Below, piece after piece: positions 8,837-17,765 of a DNA stretch of 64,000 nucleotides. Position 1 is the stretch's first letter; every line of letters begins with the position of its first letter. The stretch spans positions 89,592 to 153,591 of the forward strand of contig NZ_LZZS01000024.1 in the NCBI RefSeq assembly GCF_014170335.1, given 5' to 3'. The notes beneath the pieces were generated by a model that saw only the letters and a program-made list of their open reading frames with translations, searched no databases and had not been told where the DNA came from. A program made the position numbers and the translations under genes. The stretch comes from Achromobacter sp. UMC46. GTDB taxonomy: Bacteria > Pseudomonadota > Gammaproteobacteria > Burkholderiales > Burkholderiaceae_B.

Positions 8837-8934
8837 CGGACACGTGCTATGCGACCTGGCCGGGATTTCACCGAATTGCCCACGGCCCTTTGCATCACCC
8901 AGCCTGATCATCAACATCCATTAAACTGATGCAA

Positions 8935-8963
8935 TTGCCAGGACGGGCCGCGCTGCCTAGCAT
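8935..8963 (+). promoter_or_regulatory. Putative sigma-70 promoter for deformylase gene
   Basis: TTGCCA (8935-8940) and TAGCAT (8958-8963) are separated by 17 bases. They lie about 70 bases before the TTG start at 9036 and just downstream of the TTGCATCA/TGATGCAA inverted repeat. Prediction from consensus match only. Confidence 0.35.
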
Positions 8964-9035
8964 GCAAGCGATACCCATGCCCGTCTACTGCGCCTAATCC
9001 CGCAGCGCACCGTTTTTGTTACCCGGAGTTTTCCC

Positions 9036-9839
9036 TTGAGCGACATCTATCACTTCAGCCGCGGCACCGCCCCGCTGCTGATCTCCATCCCCCATTTGGG
9101 CAGCCAGATCCCCGACACGCAGCGCGCGCAGATGACGCCGCTGGGCCTTCAGTCCGGCGACACCGACTGGCATCTGGACACGCTGTACCAATTCGCCCAG
9201 GCGCTGGGCGCGTCCGTGATCGGCGCGCGCTATTCGCGCTATGTGGTGGACCTGAACCGCCCGCCCAACGATGAAAGCCTTTACCCCGGCCAGACCAAGA
9301 CCGGCCTGTGCCCGGCCCAGACGTTCCGCGGCGACGCGCTCTACCAGAACGACGCCGTGCTGACGGACGCCGAACGCGCGCATCGCCTGCAAACCTATTG
9401 GCAGCCGTATCACGCCAAGCTGCGCGAAGAGCTGGACCGCATCAAGGCCGAGCACGGCACAGTGCTGCTGTGGGAAGCGCATTCCATCGCCAGCGTGCTG
9501 CCGCGCCTGTTCGAGGGCAAGCTGCCCGACCTGAACATCGGCACGTCCGACGGCGCCGCTTGCGCCCCGGACATCCTGGCGGCGGTCAAGCAGCAGCTGG
9601 ACGTCTGCACCGACTACACCTGGGCCATCAACGGCCGCTTCAAGGGCGGCTACATCACGCGCCACTATGGCGCGCCGGCCGACAACATCCACGCGATCCA
9701 GCTGGAAATGTGCCAGTCCACCTACATGGACGAAACCCACCCCTATGGTTGGCGCGCCGACCTGGCCGGCAAGGTCATCCCGGTGGTCGAAGGCATGGTC
9801 CAGGCCGCCCTGCGGCAGACCACGGCGCGCCAGCGCTGA
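9036..9839 (+). CDS. hutG: N-formylglutamate deformylase
   Basis: A 267-residue protein of the N-formylglutamate amidohydrolase (HutG) family, which hydrolyses N-formyl-L-glutamate to formate and glutamate, the last step of one histidine degradation route. Visible family features are ISIPHLGSQIP, SGDTDWHLDTLY, RYVVDLNRPPND and LLWEAHSI. The start codon is TTG at 9036, supported by a CGGAG Shine-Dalgarno about 8 bases upstream; no better ATG precedes it. No hutH, hutU or hutI is adjacent, so the formylated substrate may come from elsewhere. A LysR gene follows on the same strand after 35 bases. Confidence 0.88.
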   Translation: MSDIYHFSRGTAPLLISIPHLGSQIPDTQRAQMTPLGLQSGDTDWHLDTLYQFAQALGASVIGARYSRYVVDLNRPPNDESLYPGQTKTGLCPAQTFRGDALYQNDAVLTDAERAHRLQTYWQPYHAKLREELDRIKAEHGTVLLWEAHSIASVLPRLFEGKLPDLNIGTSDGAACAPDILAAVKQQLDVCTDYTWAINGRFKGGYITRHYGAPADNIHAIQLEMCQSTYMDETHPYGWRADLAGKVIPVVEGMVQAALRQTTARQR

Positions 9840-9874
9840 CCCGCCTCCCCCCTCTGCCCAGGACACCTCAGGCG

Positions 9875-10888
9875 ATGAACCGATTTTCGTTCAGCACGAC
9901 GGAAAACTATCCGGAATGGAGCCTGCTGCTGACCTGGGTGGCGGTGGTGGAAGCCGCGTCCGTTTCCGGCGCGGCGCGCTTGCTGGGCCTGTCGCAAGCC
10001 GCGGTATCGCAGCGGATCAAGCAGTTGGAAGGCGCGATGTCGACTGAACTGCTGGACCGCAGCACGCGGCCGGCGCGGCCCACGCCCGCCGGCGAACTGC
10101 TGTTCGACCACGCCGCGCGCCTGCTGGCCCAGGCGGGCGACATGACGGAAAGCGTGCGCAACCTGAGCCGGGCCAAACGCAACATCGTGCGCTTCGGCTG
10201 CGTGGATTCCTTCGCGGGCACGTTGGGGCCCACGCTGATCCACGGCCTGTCCGGCGCATCGCGCCAGATCCGGCTGTGGTCGGGCATCACGCCCGTGCTG
10301 GACAAGCAGCTGGAAGACCGGCAGCTGGACCTGGTGGTCACCACCAGCGCCGTGGCCGGCAAGCCCACCATCAAGAAAATCAGCCTGTTCAGCGAACCCT
10401 ATGTGCTGATCGTGCCGCGCACGATGGACATGGACAAGATCGATACGCTGAAGGAACTGGGCAAGCGCACGCAGTTCATCCGCTACAGCGCGCGTTCGTT
10501 CATCGGCGCCGAAATCGACCGCCTGCTCGAATCGCACGACGTGATGATCGAGCGCACCTTTGAATTCGACAATACCGATCCGCTGCTCAGCCTGGTCACG
10601 GCCGGCATCGGCTTCGCGATCAGCACGCCGCTGTGCATCTGGCAATCGCGCCACTTCGTGGACCAGTTGCGCGTCCTGCCGCTGGCGCCCTACCTGGGCG
10701 TCGCGCGCAGCGACGATCCCAGCCTGTCGCGCACGCTGTATCTGGCGGCGCGCCAGCAGGAGGTGGGCAAGCTGCCCACCGAGGCGCGGGACGTGATCCT
10801 GATGGCGGTGGAACGCCTGATCCAGAAAGACATCGCCCCGGCCCTGGGGCTGCCGCCCGCCACGTTGTGGCGCAGCATGCGGCGCTGA
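9875..10888 (+). CDS. LysR-family transcriptional regulator
   Basis: A 337-residue LysR regulator. It has a slightly longer N-terminus (MNRFSFSTTENYPEWSLLLTWVAVVEAAS) before the helix-turn-helix segment SQAAVSQRIKQLEGA, then an effector-binding domain. It lies 35 bases after the deformylase gene on the same strand, so the two are probably co-transcribed and the regulator may act on the TTGCATCA inverted repeat ahead of that operon. It ends 34 bases short of the convergent etfA gene. Effector unknown. Confidence 0.87.
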   Translation: MNRFSFSTTENYPEWSLLLTWVAVVEAASVSGAARLLGLSQAAVSQRIKQLEGAMSTELLDRSTRPARPTPAGELLFDHAARLLAQAGDMTESVRNLSRAKRNIVRFGCVDSFAGTLGPTLIHGLSGASRQIRLWSGITPVLDKQLEDRQLDLVVTTSAVAGKPTIKKISLFSEPYVLIVPRTMDMDKIDTLKELGKRTQFIRYSARSFIGAEIDRLLESHDVMIERTFEFDNTDPLLSLVTAGIGFAISTPLCIWQSRHFVDQLRVLPLAPYLGVARSDDPSLSRTLYLAARQQEVGKLPTEARDVILMAVERLIQKDIAPALGLPPATLWRSMRR

Positions 10889-10922
10889 TGCGCTGTTGCG
10901 CCGATGGGGCGTCAAGGCTGCG

Positions 10923-11852
10923 TCATAGCCCTGCCGTGAAGGCGGGAACGGCTTCGAACAGATCGCCGACCAGCCCGTAATCCGCCACGCCGAAGATCGG
11001 CGCGTCGCCGTCCTTGTTGATGGCGACGATGGTCTTGGAATCCTTCATGCCGGCCAGATGCTGGATGGCGCCCGAGATCCCGACGGCGACATACAGCGCC
11101 GGCGCCACGATCTTGCCGGTCTGCCCCACCTGCCAGTCATTGGGCGCATAGCCGGCATCCACTGCCGCGCGCGATGCGCCCAGCGCCCCGCCCAATTTCT
11201 CGGCCAAGGGATCCAGCAACTTGAAGTTTTCGGCGCTGCCCAGGCCGCGCCCGCCCGACACCACCACGCGCGCGCCTCCCAGTTCCGGACGTTCCGACAC
11301 CGCAAGCTCGCGGCTGAGGACACGCGCCCGGCCGGTATCGGCTACGGCCGGCACCGTGTCCACCTGCACGCTGCCGCCCTCGTCCGGTGCCGCGTCGAAC
11401 GCGGTCGGGCGGATCGTCGCCACGACGACCGGATAGCCGCTCTTGACCGTTGCGATCGCATTGCCCGCGTAGATGGGGCGCTTGAACGTATCGGCCGACA
11501 GCACCTCGACCACGTCCGACACCTGCGCCACGTCCAGCAAAGCGGCGACGCGCGGCGCCACGCTCTTGCCTTGCGTGGTGGCGGCCAGGAACAGGTGCGT
11601 ATAGCCGCCTGCGCCCGCCACCGCCTGCGCGGCCAGGTTTTCAGCCAGGCCGTCGCCCAAATGGGGCGCGTCGGCCAGCAGCACTTTCTCAACGCCCGCG
11701 ATGCGTGCTGCGGCGTCCGCCACCGCCCGCGCGCCCGCGCCGGCCACCAGCACGTGGATCGGCACGCCCAATTTTCCTGCGGCGGCGACAACGTTGCGCG
11801 TAGCGCCGGCCAATGCGCGGTTGTCGTGTTCGGCAATAACCAGAACCGTCAT
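10923..11852 (-). CDS. etfA: Electron transfer flavoprotein alpha subunit
   Basis: A 309-residue ETF alpha subunit. The N-terminal ETF domain ([29 protein letters not shown]) precedes the C-terminal FAD-binding domain ([44 protein letters not shown]). ATG 11852 shares one base with the etfB stop (TGATG), so translation is coupled. ETF takes electrons from flavin dehydrogenases and passes them to ETF-quinone oxidoreductase. The adjacent DAO-family dehydrogenase (13200-14387) is a possible electron donor, which would make this a dedicated pair rather than the housekeeping one. Confidence 0.95.
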   Translation of the reverse strand: MTVLVIAEHDNRALAGATRNVVAAAGKLGVPIHVLVAGAGARAVADAAARIAGVEKVLLADAPHLGDGLAENLAAQAVAGAGGYTHLFLAATTQGKSVAPRVAALLDVAQVSDVVEVLSADTFKRPIYAGNAIATVKSGYPVVVATIRPTAFDAAPDEGGSVQVDTVPAVADTGRARVLSRELAVSERPELGGARVVVSGGRGLGSAENFKLLDPLAEKLGGALGASRAAVDAGYAPNDWQVGQTGKIVAPALYVAVGISGAIQHLAGMKDSKTIVAINKDGDAPIFGVADYGLVGDLFEAVPAFTAGL

Positions 11853-12601
11853 CAGATCACCTTTGCTTCGTTCTTGAGTTTGTCGATCAACGCCGCCACG
11901 TCCGCCACCTTGACGCCGGGCGCGCGCGCGGCGGGTTCTTCCACACGCAGCGTTTCCAGGCGCGAACCCGGATCCACGCCCAGCGCCTCGGGCGTCAGGA
12001 TGTCCAGGGGCTTCTTCTTGGCCTTCATGATGTTGGGCAGCGTGACATAGCGCGGTTCGTTCAGCCGCAGGTCGGCGGTGACGATGGCCGGCAGCGCCAG
12101 TTCCAGCACTTCCAGGCCGCCGTCCACTTCCCGGGTCACGCGCGCCATGCCGCCGTCGATGGCAATGGCGCTGGCATTGGTGGCTTGCGGCCACCCCAGC
12201 AACGCGGCCAGCATCTGCCCGGTCTGGCAGGCGTCGTCGTCGATCGCCTGCTTGCCCAGGATCACCAGCGCGGGCTGCTCCTGCTGCACGACGGCGCGCA
12301 GCAGCTTGGCCACGGCCAGCGGCTGCAGCGCCGCGTCGGTCTGCACCAGCACGCCCCGGTCGGCCCCGATCGCCAGCGCGGTGCGCAGCGTTTCCTGCGA
12401 CGACGCCGTGCCGCAAGACACGGCGACCACGTCTGCCGCCGCGCCCTGCTCTTTCAAGCGCACGGCCGCCTCGACGGCGATTTCATCGAACGGGTTCATC
12501 GACATCTTGACGTTGCCGATGTCCACGCCGCTCTGGTCGGCCTTGACGCGCACGTTGACGTTGTAGTCGACGACGCGCTTGACCGCGGCTAATACCTTCA
12601 T
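11852..12601 (-). CDS. etfB: Electron transfer flavoprotein beta subunit
   Basis: A 249-residue ETF beta subunit with [32 protein letters not shown], the AMP-binding region [21 protein letters not shown], and the recognition loop [20 protein letters not shown]. Start ATG 12601 is preceded by CAGGAG at 8 bases. It is followed directly by etfA. Upstream on the same strand lie the HutD-like gene and a DAO-family oxidoreductase, suggesting one leftward unit from 14387. Confidence 0.95.
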   Translation of the reverse strand: MKVLAAVKRVVDYNVNVRVKADQSGVDIGNVKMSMNPFDEIAVEAAVRLKEQGAAADVVAVSCGTASSQETLRTALAIGADRGVLVQTDAALQPLAVAKLLRAVVQQEQPALVILGKQAIDDDACQTGQMLAALLGWPQATNASAIAIDGGMARVTREVDGGLEVLELALPAIVTADLRLNEPRYVTLPNIMKAKKKPLDILTPEALGVDPGSRLETLRVEEPAARAPGVKVADVAALIDKLKNEAKVI

Positions 12602-12664
12602 GCGAACACTCCTGAAGTAAGGATTCATTGACTGCCCCGCCACCGGGTGCGGGGAAACGGCAGG

Positions 12665-13195
12665 TCAGGCGATGCGGGGCGCAGCCACGCGCAGGTCCAG
12701 CTGCACGGCATCCGCCCGGCCCTCGCGCAACGGCCCGCCGCCTCCCTCGACGGTGAAGCCGAACACCTGCGCTGCGCCGGCGCCCTGCGCCAGCGAGCCC
12801 GCGGCCAAGGCAAGCGGCACGGTTTGCCCCCAGCCGGAACAGGACACGGTGGCCTGGGCCGCGCCGCGCAGCACGAACAGGTTCAAGACCCGCACCGGGC
12901 CGCCCAGCAAACGGGACTGGAAAGCGACGTCGCCGGCAAAGGCCGTCGGCACGCCAGGCAGCAAGACGAGCCCCTCGCCCCCGCCTTGCAGCACCACGCC
13001 TTCGCCCGACAGCACGACCGAAACGCGGTCATGGCCCGGAAACCGCGAGTACGGGCCGTCGCGCTCGATGTCGGCGATGCTGATGCGCCAACGCGGCGGC
13101 GCCTGCGCATCCACGGCCAGCGTGCGCGTGACGCCGCCGCCGTTCTTCCACGGCTCGGACGGCAAGCCCTGCCAATCGGCCTGCGCGATACGCAT
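12665..13195 (-). CDS. HutD-family cupin-like protein
   Basis: A 176-residue protein of the HutD/Ves family. The opening pattern (LPSEPWKNGGGVTRTLAVD), WRISIADIERDGPYSRFPG and the central LSGEGVVLQGGG match the family. HutD is a cupin-fold protein found in histidine-utilisation operons, where it is thought to bind N-formyl-L-glutamate and limit the pathway. The start could be ATG 13195 (used here) or a TTG at 13216 adding seven residues; neither has a strong ribosome site. Its presence near an N-formylglutamate deformylase (9036) is suggestive, but full hut genes are missing. Confidence 0.75.
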   Translation of the reverse strand: MRIAQADWQGLPSEPWKNGGGVTRTLAVDAQAPPRWRISIADIERDGPYSRFPGHDRVSVVLSGEGVVLQGGGEGLVLLPGVPTAFAGDVAFQSRLLGGPVRVLNLFVLRGAAQATVSCSGWGQTVPLALAAGSLAQGAGAAQVFGFTVEGGGGPLREGRADAVQLDLRVAAPRIA

Positions 13196-13199
13196 ACGG

Positions 13200-14387
13200 T
13201 CAGGAGACGGCGCCAAGGCCGTACTTCCCGGTCAGCAGCGCGCCGCGTTCAAAACGGCCGATGTCGTAGGGCTTGAGCGACACGTCGGTCGCCAGCCCCA
13301 ACGCCTCCTGCGCCAGCACGCGGCCCACCGTCGGCGACAACTTGAAGCCGTGGCCCGAAAAGCCGAAGCCCACGATCAGCCCCTGCACGCCGGGCACGCG
13401 GCCCAACACCGGGTTCCAGTCTGGCGTCACGTCATACACGCCGGTCCAGGACGACGCCAGTCCGGCGGTCTCATAGGCCGGGAAGCGCGCGGCCACCTGC
13501 TCGCCCACTTCCGCCACGTAGTCCAGCGGGATATCGCCCTGTTCGGCGTCGCTCTTTTGCAGGGCCTCGCCCACGATGCCCTCGCTGACCAGCATCTGGT
13601 TGCCGCCGTAGCTGCGGCAATACAGCATGCCGGGGGACGCCAGGTCTTTATAGACCGGCATCGAATACGTGTAGGGCGCGGCCTCGCATTCCAACGCCAG
13701 CACCGCGTGGCGCTCCGGCGCGACAGGCATCGCCACGCCGGTCCAGACGGCCAGTTCCGACGTCCAGATGTTTTGCGTGCTGATCACGAGCGGGCTGGCA
13801 TAGTCGCCTTCGGAGGTGGACACACCCACCACGCGGCCGCCTTCGACCAGCAGGTTGCGCACGTCGACGTTTTCGCGGATGGTCACGCCGCGCCGGCGCG
13901 CCCCGCGCGCAAAGCTGGTGGCCACCAGGTAAGCGTCGGCAAAGCCGGCCTCGGGCTCGAAGCCGATCAGCGCCGCGTCATCGAACGAGGCGATGGGCAG
14001 CAGCTCGCGCGCCTGGGCAGCGTTCAGCAGTTCCAGCGCGATGCCCTGCGCGCGCTGCTGCGCCAGCGCGCCGCGCAAGGGTTCCAGCTTGTCGTTGTCG
14101 GCCGCGCTGATCAGATAGCCGCACTTGACCAGGCCGCAGGACGCTTCGTCGTCGCCCACGTAGCTGGCGAAATTGTTAAACACGTTCCAGGACCGCTGAG
14201 CCAGTTCCACGTTCTCGCGCACGGAATAGTGGGTGCGCAGGATACCGGACGACTGGGATGTCGTGCCGGCGCCGATCGTGGCCCGGTCCAGCACCAGCAC
14301 ATGCTTTGCGCCCAGCTCGGCCAGATGGAAGGCTACCGAACTGCCGATCACGCCGGCACCAATCACGATCACGTCAAAACTTTTCAC
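13200..14387 (-). CDS. FAD-dependent oxidoreductase (sarcosine/dimethylglycine oxidase-like DAO family)
   Basis: A 395-residue DAO-family flavoenzyme with FAD motif DVIVIGAGVIGSSVAFHLAELG at the N-terminus. It also has the SQSSGILRTHYS region, a DVTPDWNPVLGRVPGVQGL motif and GFGFSGHGFKLSP near the C-terminus, as in sarcosine oxidase beta and related demethylating enzymes. I chose GTG 14387 because GGAG lies 8 bases upstream; TTG 14393 is possible. It leads a leftward unit with HutD-like and etfBA genes, so electrons may go to ETF rather than oxygen. Substrate unknown; N-methylated amino acids are typical of relatives. Confidence 0.83.
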   Translation of the reverse strand: MKSFDVIVIGAGVIGSSVAFHLAELGAKHVLVLDRATIGAGTTSQSSGILRTHYSVRENVELAQRSWNVFNNFASYVGDDEASCGLVKCGYLISAADNDKLEPLRGALAQQRAQGIALELLNAAQARELLPIASFDDAALIGFEPEAGFADAYLVATSFARGARRRGVTIRENVDVRNLLVEGGRVVGVSTSEGDYASPLVISTQNIWTSELAVWTGVAMPVAPERHAVLALECEAAPYTYSMPVYKDLASPGMLYCRSYGGNQMLVSEGIVGEALQKSDAEQGDIPLDYVAEVGEQVAARFPAYETAGLASSWTGVYDVTPDWNPVLGRVPGVQGLIVGFGFSGHGFKLSPTVGRVLAQEALGLATDVSLKPYDIGRFERGALLTGKYGLGAVS

Positions 14388-14652
14388 GGACAAGGCTCCA
14401 AGGACAAGTGCCGCGAGTGTGAACCTGCCCGTTCGCGGCCGCCGCAATATAAGCAGCGCGAATACTTAATAAAGCCGCCGATGAAATGCCGGCCGCCCGG
14501 GCGGATTGCTTAAGCGCGGCGAATTTTGACCATCGCCGCTCCTTATATTCACGCCGCAGGGCGGCTACCGGGTGACAGTCTGGCCTGCCGCACCCCAGAG
14601 TGCCGGCGACATGACATCTATCGGTCAATCTACATTCCAGTAGGGGAAAAAT

Positions 14653-15666
14653 ATGAACATGACTCGCCGCGCCATGCTGGTGCGCACCGCAGCTTTGGCG
14701 GGCGCCAGCGCCCTGGGCTTTCCCATGGTCGGCCGTGCCGCCAGCGCCTCGTACACCTATGGCGGCTCGGCCTGGCTGGGCCATTATTCCGCCTACATCG
14801 CCATGAAGACGGGCCTGTTCGCCAAACAGGGCCTGGACATCAAGTGGCAGAGCTTCGCCACGTCGTCCGACCGCATGAGCGCCGTGATGGCGGGCAACAT
14901 CGACCTGGCCGGCACCGGCGTCGTGTCGTCGCTGGCCCTGATGGCCGCCGGCGCGCGCCAGTTCCAGGTGATCGCCACGCCCAACAATTTCGGCCGCGCC
15001 GAAGGCGTGCTGGTGCGCGAAGACGTCAAATCGGTGGCAGACCTGAAGGGCAAGAAGATCGGCGTGACCTATGCGTCCAGCGCCCATGTGCTGCTGCTGG
15101 ACGTGCTGCGCCAGGCCGGCCTGAACCCGGATCGCGACGTCTCCATCATCAATCTTCCCGCCACCAACCTGCTGTCCGCCTATCAGGGCAGGCAGGTCGA
15201 CGCGGCGGTGGCGTGGACGCCGGCCTTCGACCGCATCAAGGCCGTGCCGGGCACGCATGTGCTGCTGGACGACACCGCGTTCTCGCTCTACAAGCAGTAC
15301 GCCATCACCCCCGGGCCGGACGTGCTGCTGACACACGCCAAGCTGGGGCGCGAGAACCCCGAGGCCGTGAAGAAATTCCTGCACGCCATCTTCCAGGCCA
15401 ACGCCATGCTGACCGGCCAGCCCGACGAGGCTGCCGGCGTGCTGCTGGAGCTGACCGGCCTGTCCAAGGACGAGCAACTGGCCGTCATCAAGCAGACGCA
15501 GTGGTATTCCGCCGCGGACCAGAAGGGGCTGATGGTCGAGCCGGGCAACTTCGTCGCGGGCATGCAGCAACTGGCCGAGATGCTGGTGACGTTGAAGCAG
15601 ATCGACAAGGCGCCGCAGGTCAAGGACTGGGTCCAGGCCTCGTACCTGCCGGCGCCGTCGCTGTAA
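14653..15666 (+). CDS. SsuA/TauA/nitrate-type ABC substrate-binding protein
   Basis: A 337-residue periplasmic receptor of the NMT1/THI5-like, SsuA-type family. The N-terminus has twin arginines (MTRRAMLVRTAALAGASALG), consistent with Tat export. The mature part shows GGSAWLGHYSAYIAMKTGLFAKQGLDI and the VADLKGKKIGVTYASSAH segment typical of the family. AGGGGA precedes ATG 14653. It is the first gene of a three-gene receptor-permease-ATPase operon. The substrate may be an organic nitrogen or sulfur compound related to the divergent oxidase at 13200-14387. Confidence 0.9.
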   Translation: MNMTRRAMLVRTAALAGASALGFPMVGRAASASYTYGGSAWLGHYSAYIAMKTGLFAKQGLDIKWQSFATSSDRMSAVMAGNIDLAGTGVVSSLALMAAGARQFQVIATPNNFGRAEGVLVREDVKSVADLKGKKIGVTYASSAHVLLLDVLRQAGLNPDRDVSIINLPATNLLSAYQGRQVDAAVAWTPAFDRIKAVPGTHVLLDDTAFSLYKQYAITPGPDVLLTHAKLGRENPEAVKKFLHAIFQANAMLTGQPDEAAGVLLELTGLSKDEQLAVIKQTQWYSAADQKGLMVEPGNFVAGMQQLAEMLVTLKQIDKAPQVKDWVQASYLPAPSL

Positions 15667-15683
15667 GCGCGGGACGTTCGCCT

Positions 15684-16454
15684 ATGTCTTCGCGTTCGCC
15701 TGCCAGGGAAACACGGCTGATCTGGATCAGCGTGTTTTCGCTTCTCGGTTTCCTGTTGCTGTGGGAAGGCCTGTGCCGCGCCGGCGCGGTCGACCCCATT
15801 TTCCTGCCCGCGCCGTCGCAAGTCCTGGCGCGGGCCTTGTCGATGTCCGACCAGGGCACCCTGTTCTACAACGTGCTGGCCTCCACCCGCCGCGTGATGG
15901 TGGGCTTCCTGGCCGCGGTCGTCGTCGCCATTCCGCTGGGCATCCTGCTGGGCACGTCGAAGGTGGCCCGCGCGGTGTTCGACCCCATCATCTCGTTCCT
16001 GCGTCCGCTGCCTTCCATGAGCTGGATCCCGCTGTCGCTGCTGTGGTTCGGCATCACCGAAACGCAAAAGTACAGCATCGTGTTCATGGGATCGTTCGTG
16101 CCGGCGCTGCTGTATGTGATGGAGGCGTCGCGCAGCATCGACCCGGTGCTGGTGCGGGCGGCGCGCAACCTCGGCGCCAACCGCTGGCAGGTAATGCGCG
16201 AAGTGCTGTTCCCGGGCTGCCTGCCGCAGATCCTGTCGGGCATGAAGATCATCCTGGGCCTGTCCTGGACCTGTGTGATTTCGGCCGAACTTGTGGCGTC
16301 CAAGGAAGGCCTGGGATTCATGATCATGAACGGCAAGGAATTCTTCCAGACCGACACCGTGGTGCTGGGCATGGTGCTGATCAGTTTCACCGTGCTGGTG
16401 ACCGATCTGTGTTTGCGGCTTCTTGAGCGATGGGTGCTGGCATGGCAACGATGA
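15684..16454 (+). CDS. SsuC-type ABC transporter permease
   Basis: A 256-residue permease with an N-terminal membrane segment (LIWISVFSLLGFLLLWEGL), the family motif PLPSMSWIPLSLLWFGI, and the EAA-type cytoplasmic loop VLVRAARNLGANRWQVMREV. Start ATG 15684 (MSSRSPARE) lies 17 bases after the receptor stop. Its 3' end overlaps the ATPase gene. Works with the neighbouring receptor and ATPase as an importer. Confidence 0.92.
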   Translation: MSSRSPARETRLIWISVFSLLGFLLLWEGLCRAGAVDPIFLPAPSQVLARALSMSDQGTLFYNVLASTRRVMVGFLAAVVVAIPLGILLGTSKVARAVFDPIISFLRPLPSMSWIPLSLLWFGITETQKYSIVFMGSFVPALLYVMEASRSIDPVLVRAARNLGANRWQVMREVLFPGCLPQILSGMKIILGLSWTCVISAELVASKEGLGFMIMNGKEFFQTDTVVLGMVLISFTVLVTDLCLRLLERWVLAWQR

Positions 16455-17230
16455 ACGACACGATGATCCAGCTGAAAGGCGTCTCGAAGTCCTATGGCGA
16501 CGTGCCGGTGCTGGACAGCGTCGACCTGGAGGTCAAGCGCGGCGAATTCCTGGTGCTGCTGGGCGCGTCCGGCTGCGGCAAGTCCACCTTGCTGAACCTG
16601 ATGGCGGGTTTCATCACGCCCAACACCGGCTCCGTCGCCATCAACGGCCGCACCGTCACCGACGTGACCGCCGCCTGTGGCATGGTGTTCCAGCAGTACG
16701 CGCTGTTCCCGTGGCGCACCGTGCAGGAAAACGTGGAATTCGGCTTGAAGATGCGCGGCATGTCCCGGCAGGAACGCGCGCCGATCGCCCGCAAGTACAT
16801 CGAAATGGTGGGCCTGAAAGCAGCGGCCGACAAGTATCCGCACGCGTTGTCCGGCGGCATGAAGCAACGGGTGTCGATCGCGCGGGTGCTGGCCAACGAC
16901 CCCGACGTGATGCTGTTCGACGAGCCGTTTGCCGCGCTGGACGCGATGACGCGGCAGGTGCTGCAGGAGCAGTTGCTGTCGATCTACGAGCAAAGCGGCA
17001 AGACGATCGTCTTCATCACGCATTCCATCGACGAGGCCCTGACCTTGTCCACCCGCATGGCGGTGATGGGATCCAAGCCTGGCCGCATCGTGCAGGACAT
17101 CCAGAACGACCTGCCGCATCCGCGCAGCGCGGACGTGCAGTTATCGCCGCGTTTCGTGGAGCTGAAACGGTCCATCTGGGAACGCGTGCAGGAAGAGGTC
17201 ACGCGCAGCATGGAATTGACGAGCGACTAG
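16442..17230 (+). CDS. SsuB/TauB-type ABC transporter ATP-binding protein
   Basis: A roughly 262-residue ATPase with Walker A GASGCGKST, Q-loop FQQYALFPW, signature LSGGMKQRV, Walker B VMLFDEP and H-loop ITHSIDEA. These are the marks of the nitrate/sulfonate/taurine ATPase family. Candidate starts are ATG 16430, 16442 and 16451; the last overlaps the permease stop as ATGA. I report the middle one without strong ribosome-site evidence. Last gene of the operon; it ends 22 bases before the convergent hypothetical gene. Confidence 0.9.
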   Translation: MATMNDTMIQLKGVSKSYGDVPVLDSVDLEVKRGEFLVLLGASGCGKSTLLNLMAGFITPNTGSVAINGRTVTDVTAACGMVFQQYALFPWRTVQENVEFGLKMRGMSRQERAPIARKYIEMVGLKAAADKYPHALSGGMKQRVSIARVLANDPDVMLFDEPFAALDAMTRQVLQEQLLSIYEQSGKTIVFITHSIDEALTLSTRMAVMGSKPGRIVQDIQNDLPHPRSADVQLSPRFVELKRSIWERVQEEVTRSMELTSD

Positions 17231-17252
17231 GCCTGGGTGCGGCTGCGGTCTG

Positions 17253-17765
17253 CTACGGACTCTTCCTGATCACGCCGACCCGGACGCTGAAGCTGGGGAT
17301 CTTCTGCCACTGGTCGCGCGGGATCCGCAACGTTTCAACGCCCATGCTGACTTCGTAGTTGACGCCGCCGGGCCCGTCGCGCCAAAAGAACGGCCCGCGA
17401 TTGCCCCAACCGCAGCAGACGTATTCCAGCGCCGGCATGCCGAAGGCCTGGCCCAGATAGGCTTCCATCTTCGCCGCAACGTCGCCGCTGACGCGATAGC
17501 GGGCCTCCATGGGCTGGATGTAGGAATCGTCGTCCTGCTCGCACCCCAGGTATTCGACGTAGTCCGGCTTCTTGCCCAAGGCCTTGAGGAAGTCCTGGCA
17601 GGGCGTATCGGGCCTCGCCAACCCTTCGGCGCGGCCGTGGGCGTCCCAGTCGGACAAGGCGTCGGCCGGAGCCGGCGTCTGCGCCGGCGCCTCGCCCGCC
17701 AGCCCCAGCAGGAAAAACAGCGATGCGGCGAGGCCCAGGCCGGCCGGTCTCCGTATCAGATTCAC
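17253..17765 (-). CDS. Secreted hypothetical protein, possibly DUF4952-like
   Basis: A 170-residue protein with a signal peptide (NLIRRPAGLGLAASLFFLLGLAGEAPAQ) starting at GTG 17765. The GTG overlaps the LysR stop as GTGA, so it is translationally coupled to that regulator. The mature part has four cysteines (DTPCQDFL, LGCEQ and a CCGWG pair) and a YRVSGDVAAKMEAYLGQAFGM stretch. The pattern recalls the DUF4952 family as I remember it, but I cannot verify this. Function unknown; probably periplasmic. Confidence 0.65.
   Translation of the reverse strand: MNLIRRPAGLGLAASLFFLLGLAGEAPAQTPAPADALSDWDAHGRAEGLARPDTPCQDFLKALGKKPDYVEYLGCEQDDDSYIQPMEARYRVSGDVAAKMEAYLGQAFGMPALEYVCCGWGNRGPFFWRDGPGGVNYEVSMGVETLRIPRDQWQKIPSFSVRVGVIRKSP

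Larger units (their letters stand above)
8601..9035. other. 435-base intergenic region, no convincing gene
   Basis: Short open frames here have no Shine-Dalgarno and no recognisable product. The region holds a leftward terminator-like hairpin (8801-8836), an inverted repeat TTGCATCA (8890-8897) / TGATGCAA (8927-8934), and a plausible rightward promoter for the deformylase gene. The leader of the leftward receptor gene at 8600 must also lie here. Confidence 0.6.

Noticed and set aside
8686..8907. 73-residue open frame in the intergenic gap.
   Set aside because: No ribosome site, no recognisable domain, and it crosses the terminator-like hairpin.
8601..9035. Possible cobalamin or FMN riboswitch on the minus strand (GGTGAAATCCCGGCC-like segment).
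   Set aside because: The B12 box and other conserved parts are missing; resemblance is limited to one short stretch.
8994..9866. Long leftward open frame opposite the deformylase gene.
   Set aside because: Composition is that of a reverse-frame shadow in high-GC DNA; the rightward frame has clear HutG motifs.
14446..14549. Inverted repeat AATATAAG / CTTATATT between the divergent oxidase and ABC genes.
   Set aside because: Arms are 88 bases apart and AT-rich; could be chance or two -10 elements, so not listed as a feature.
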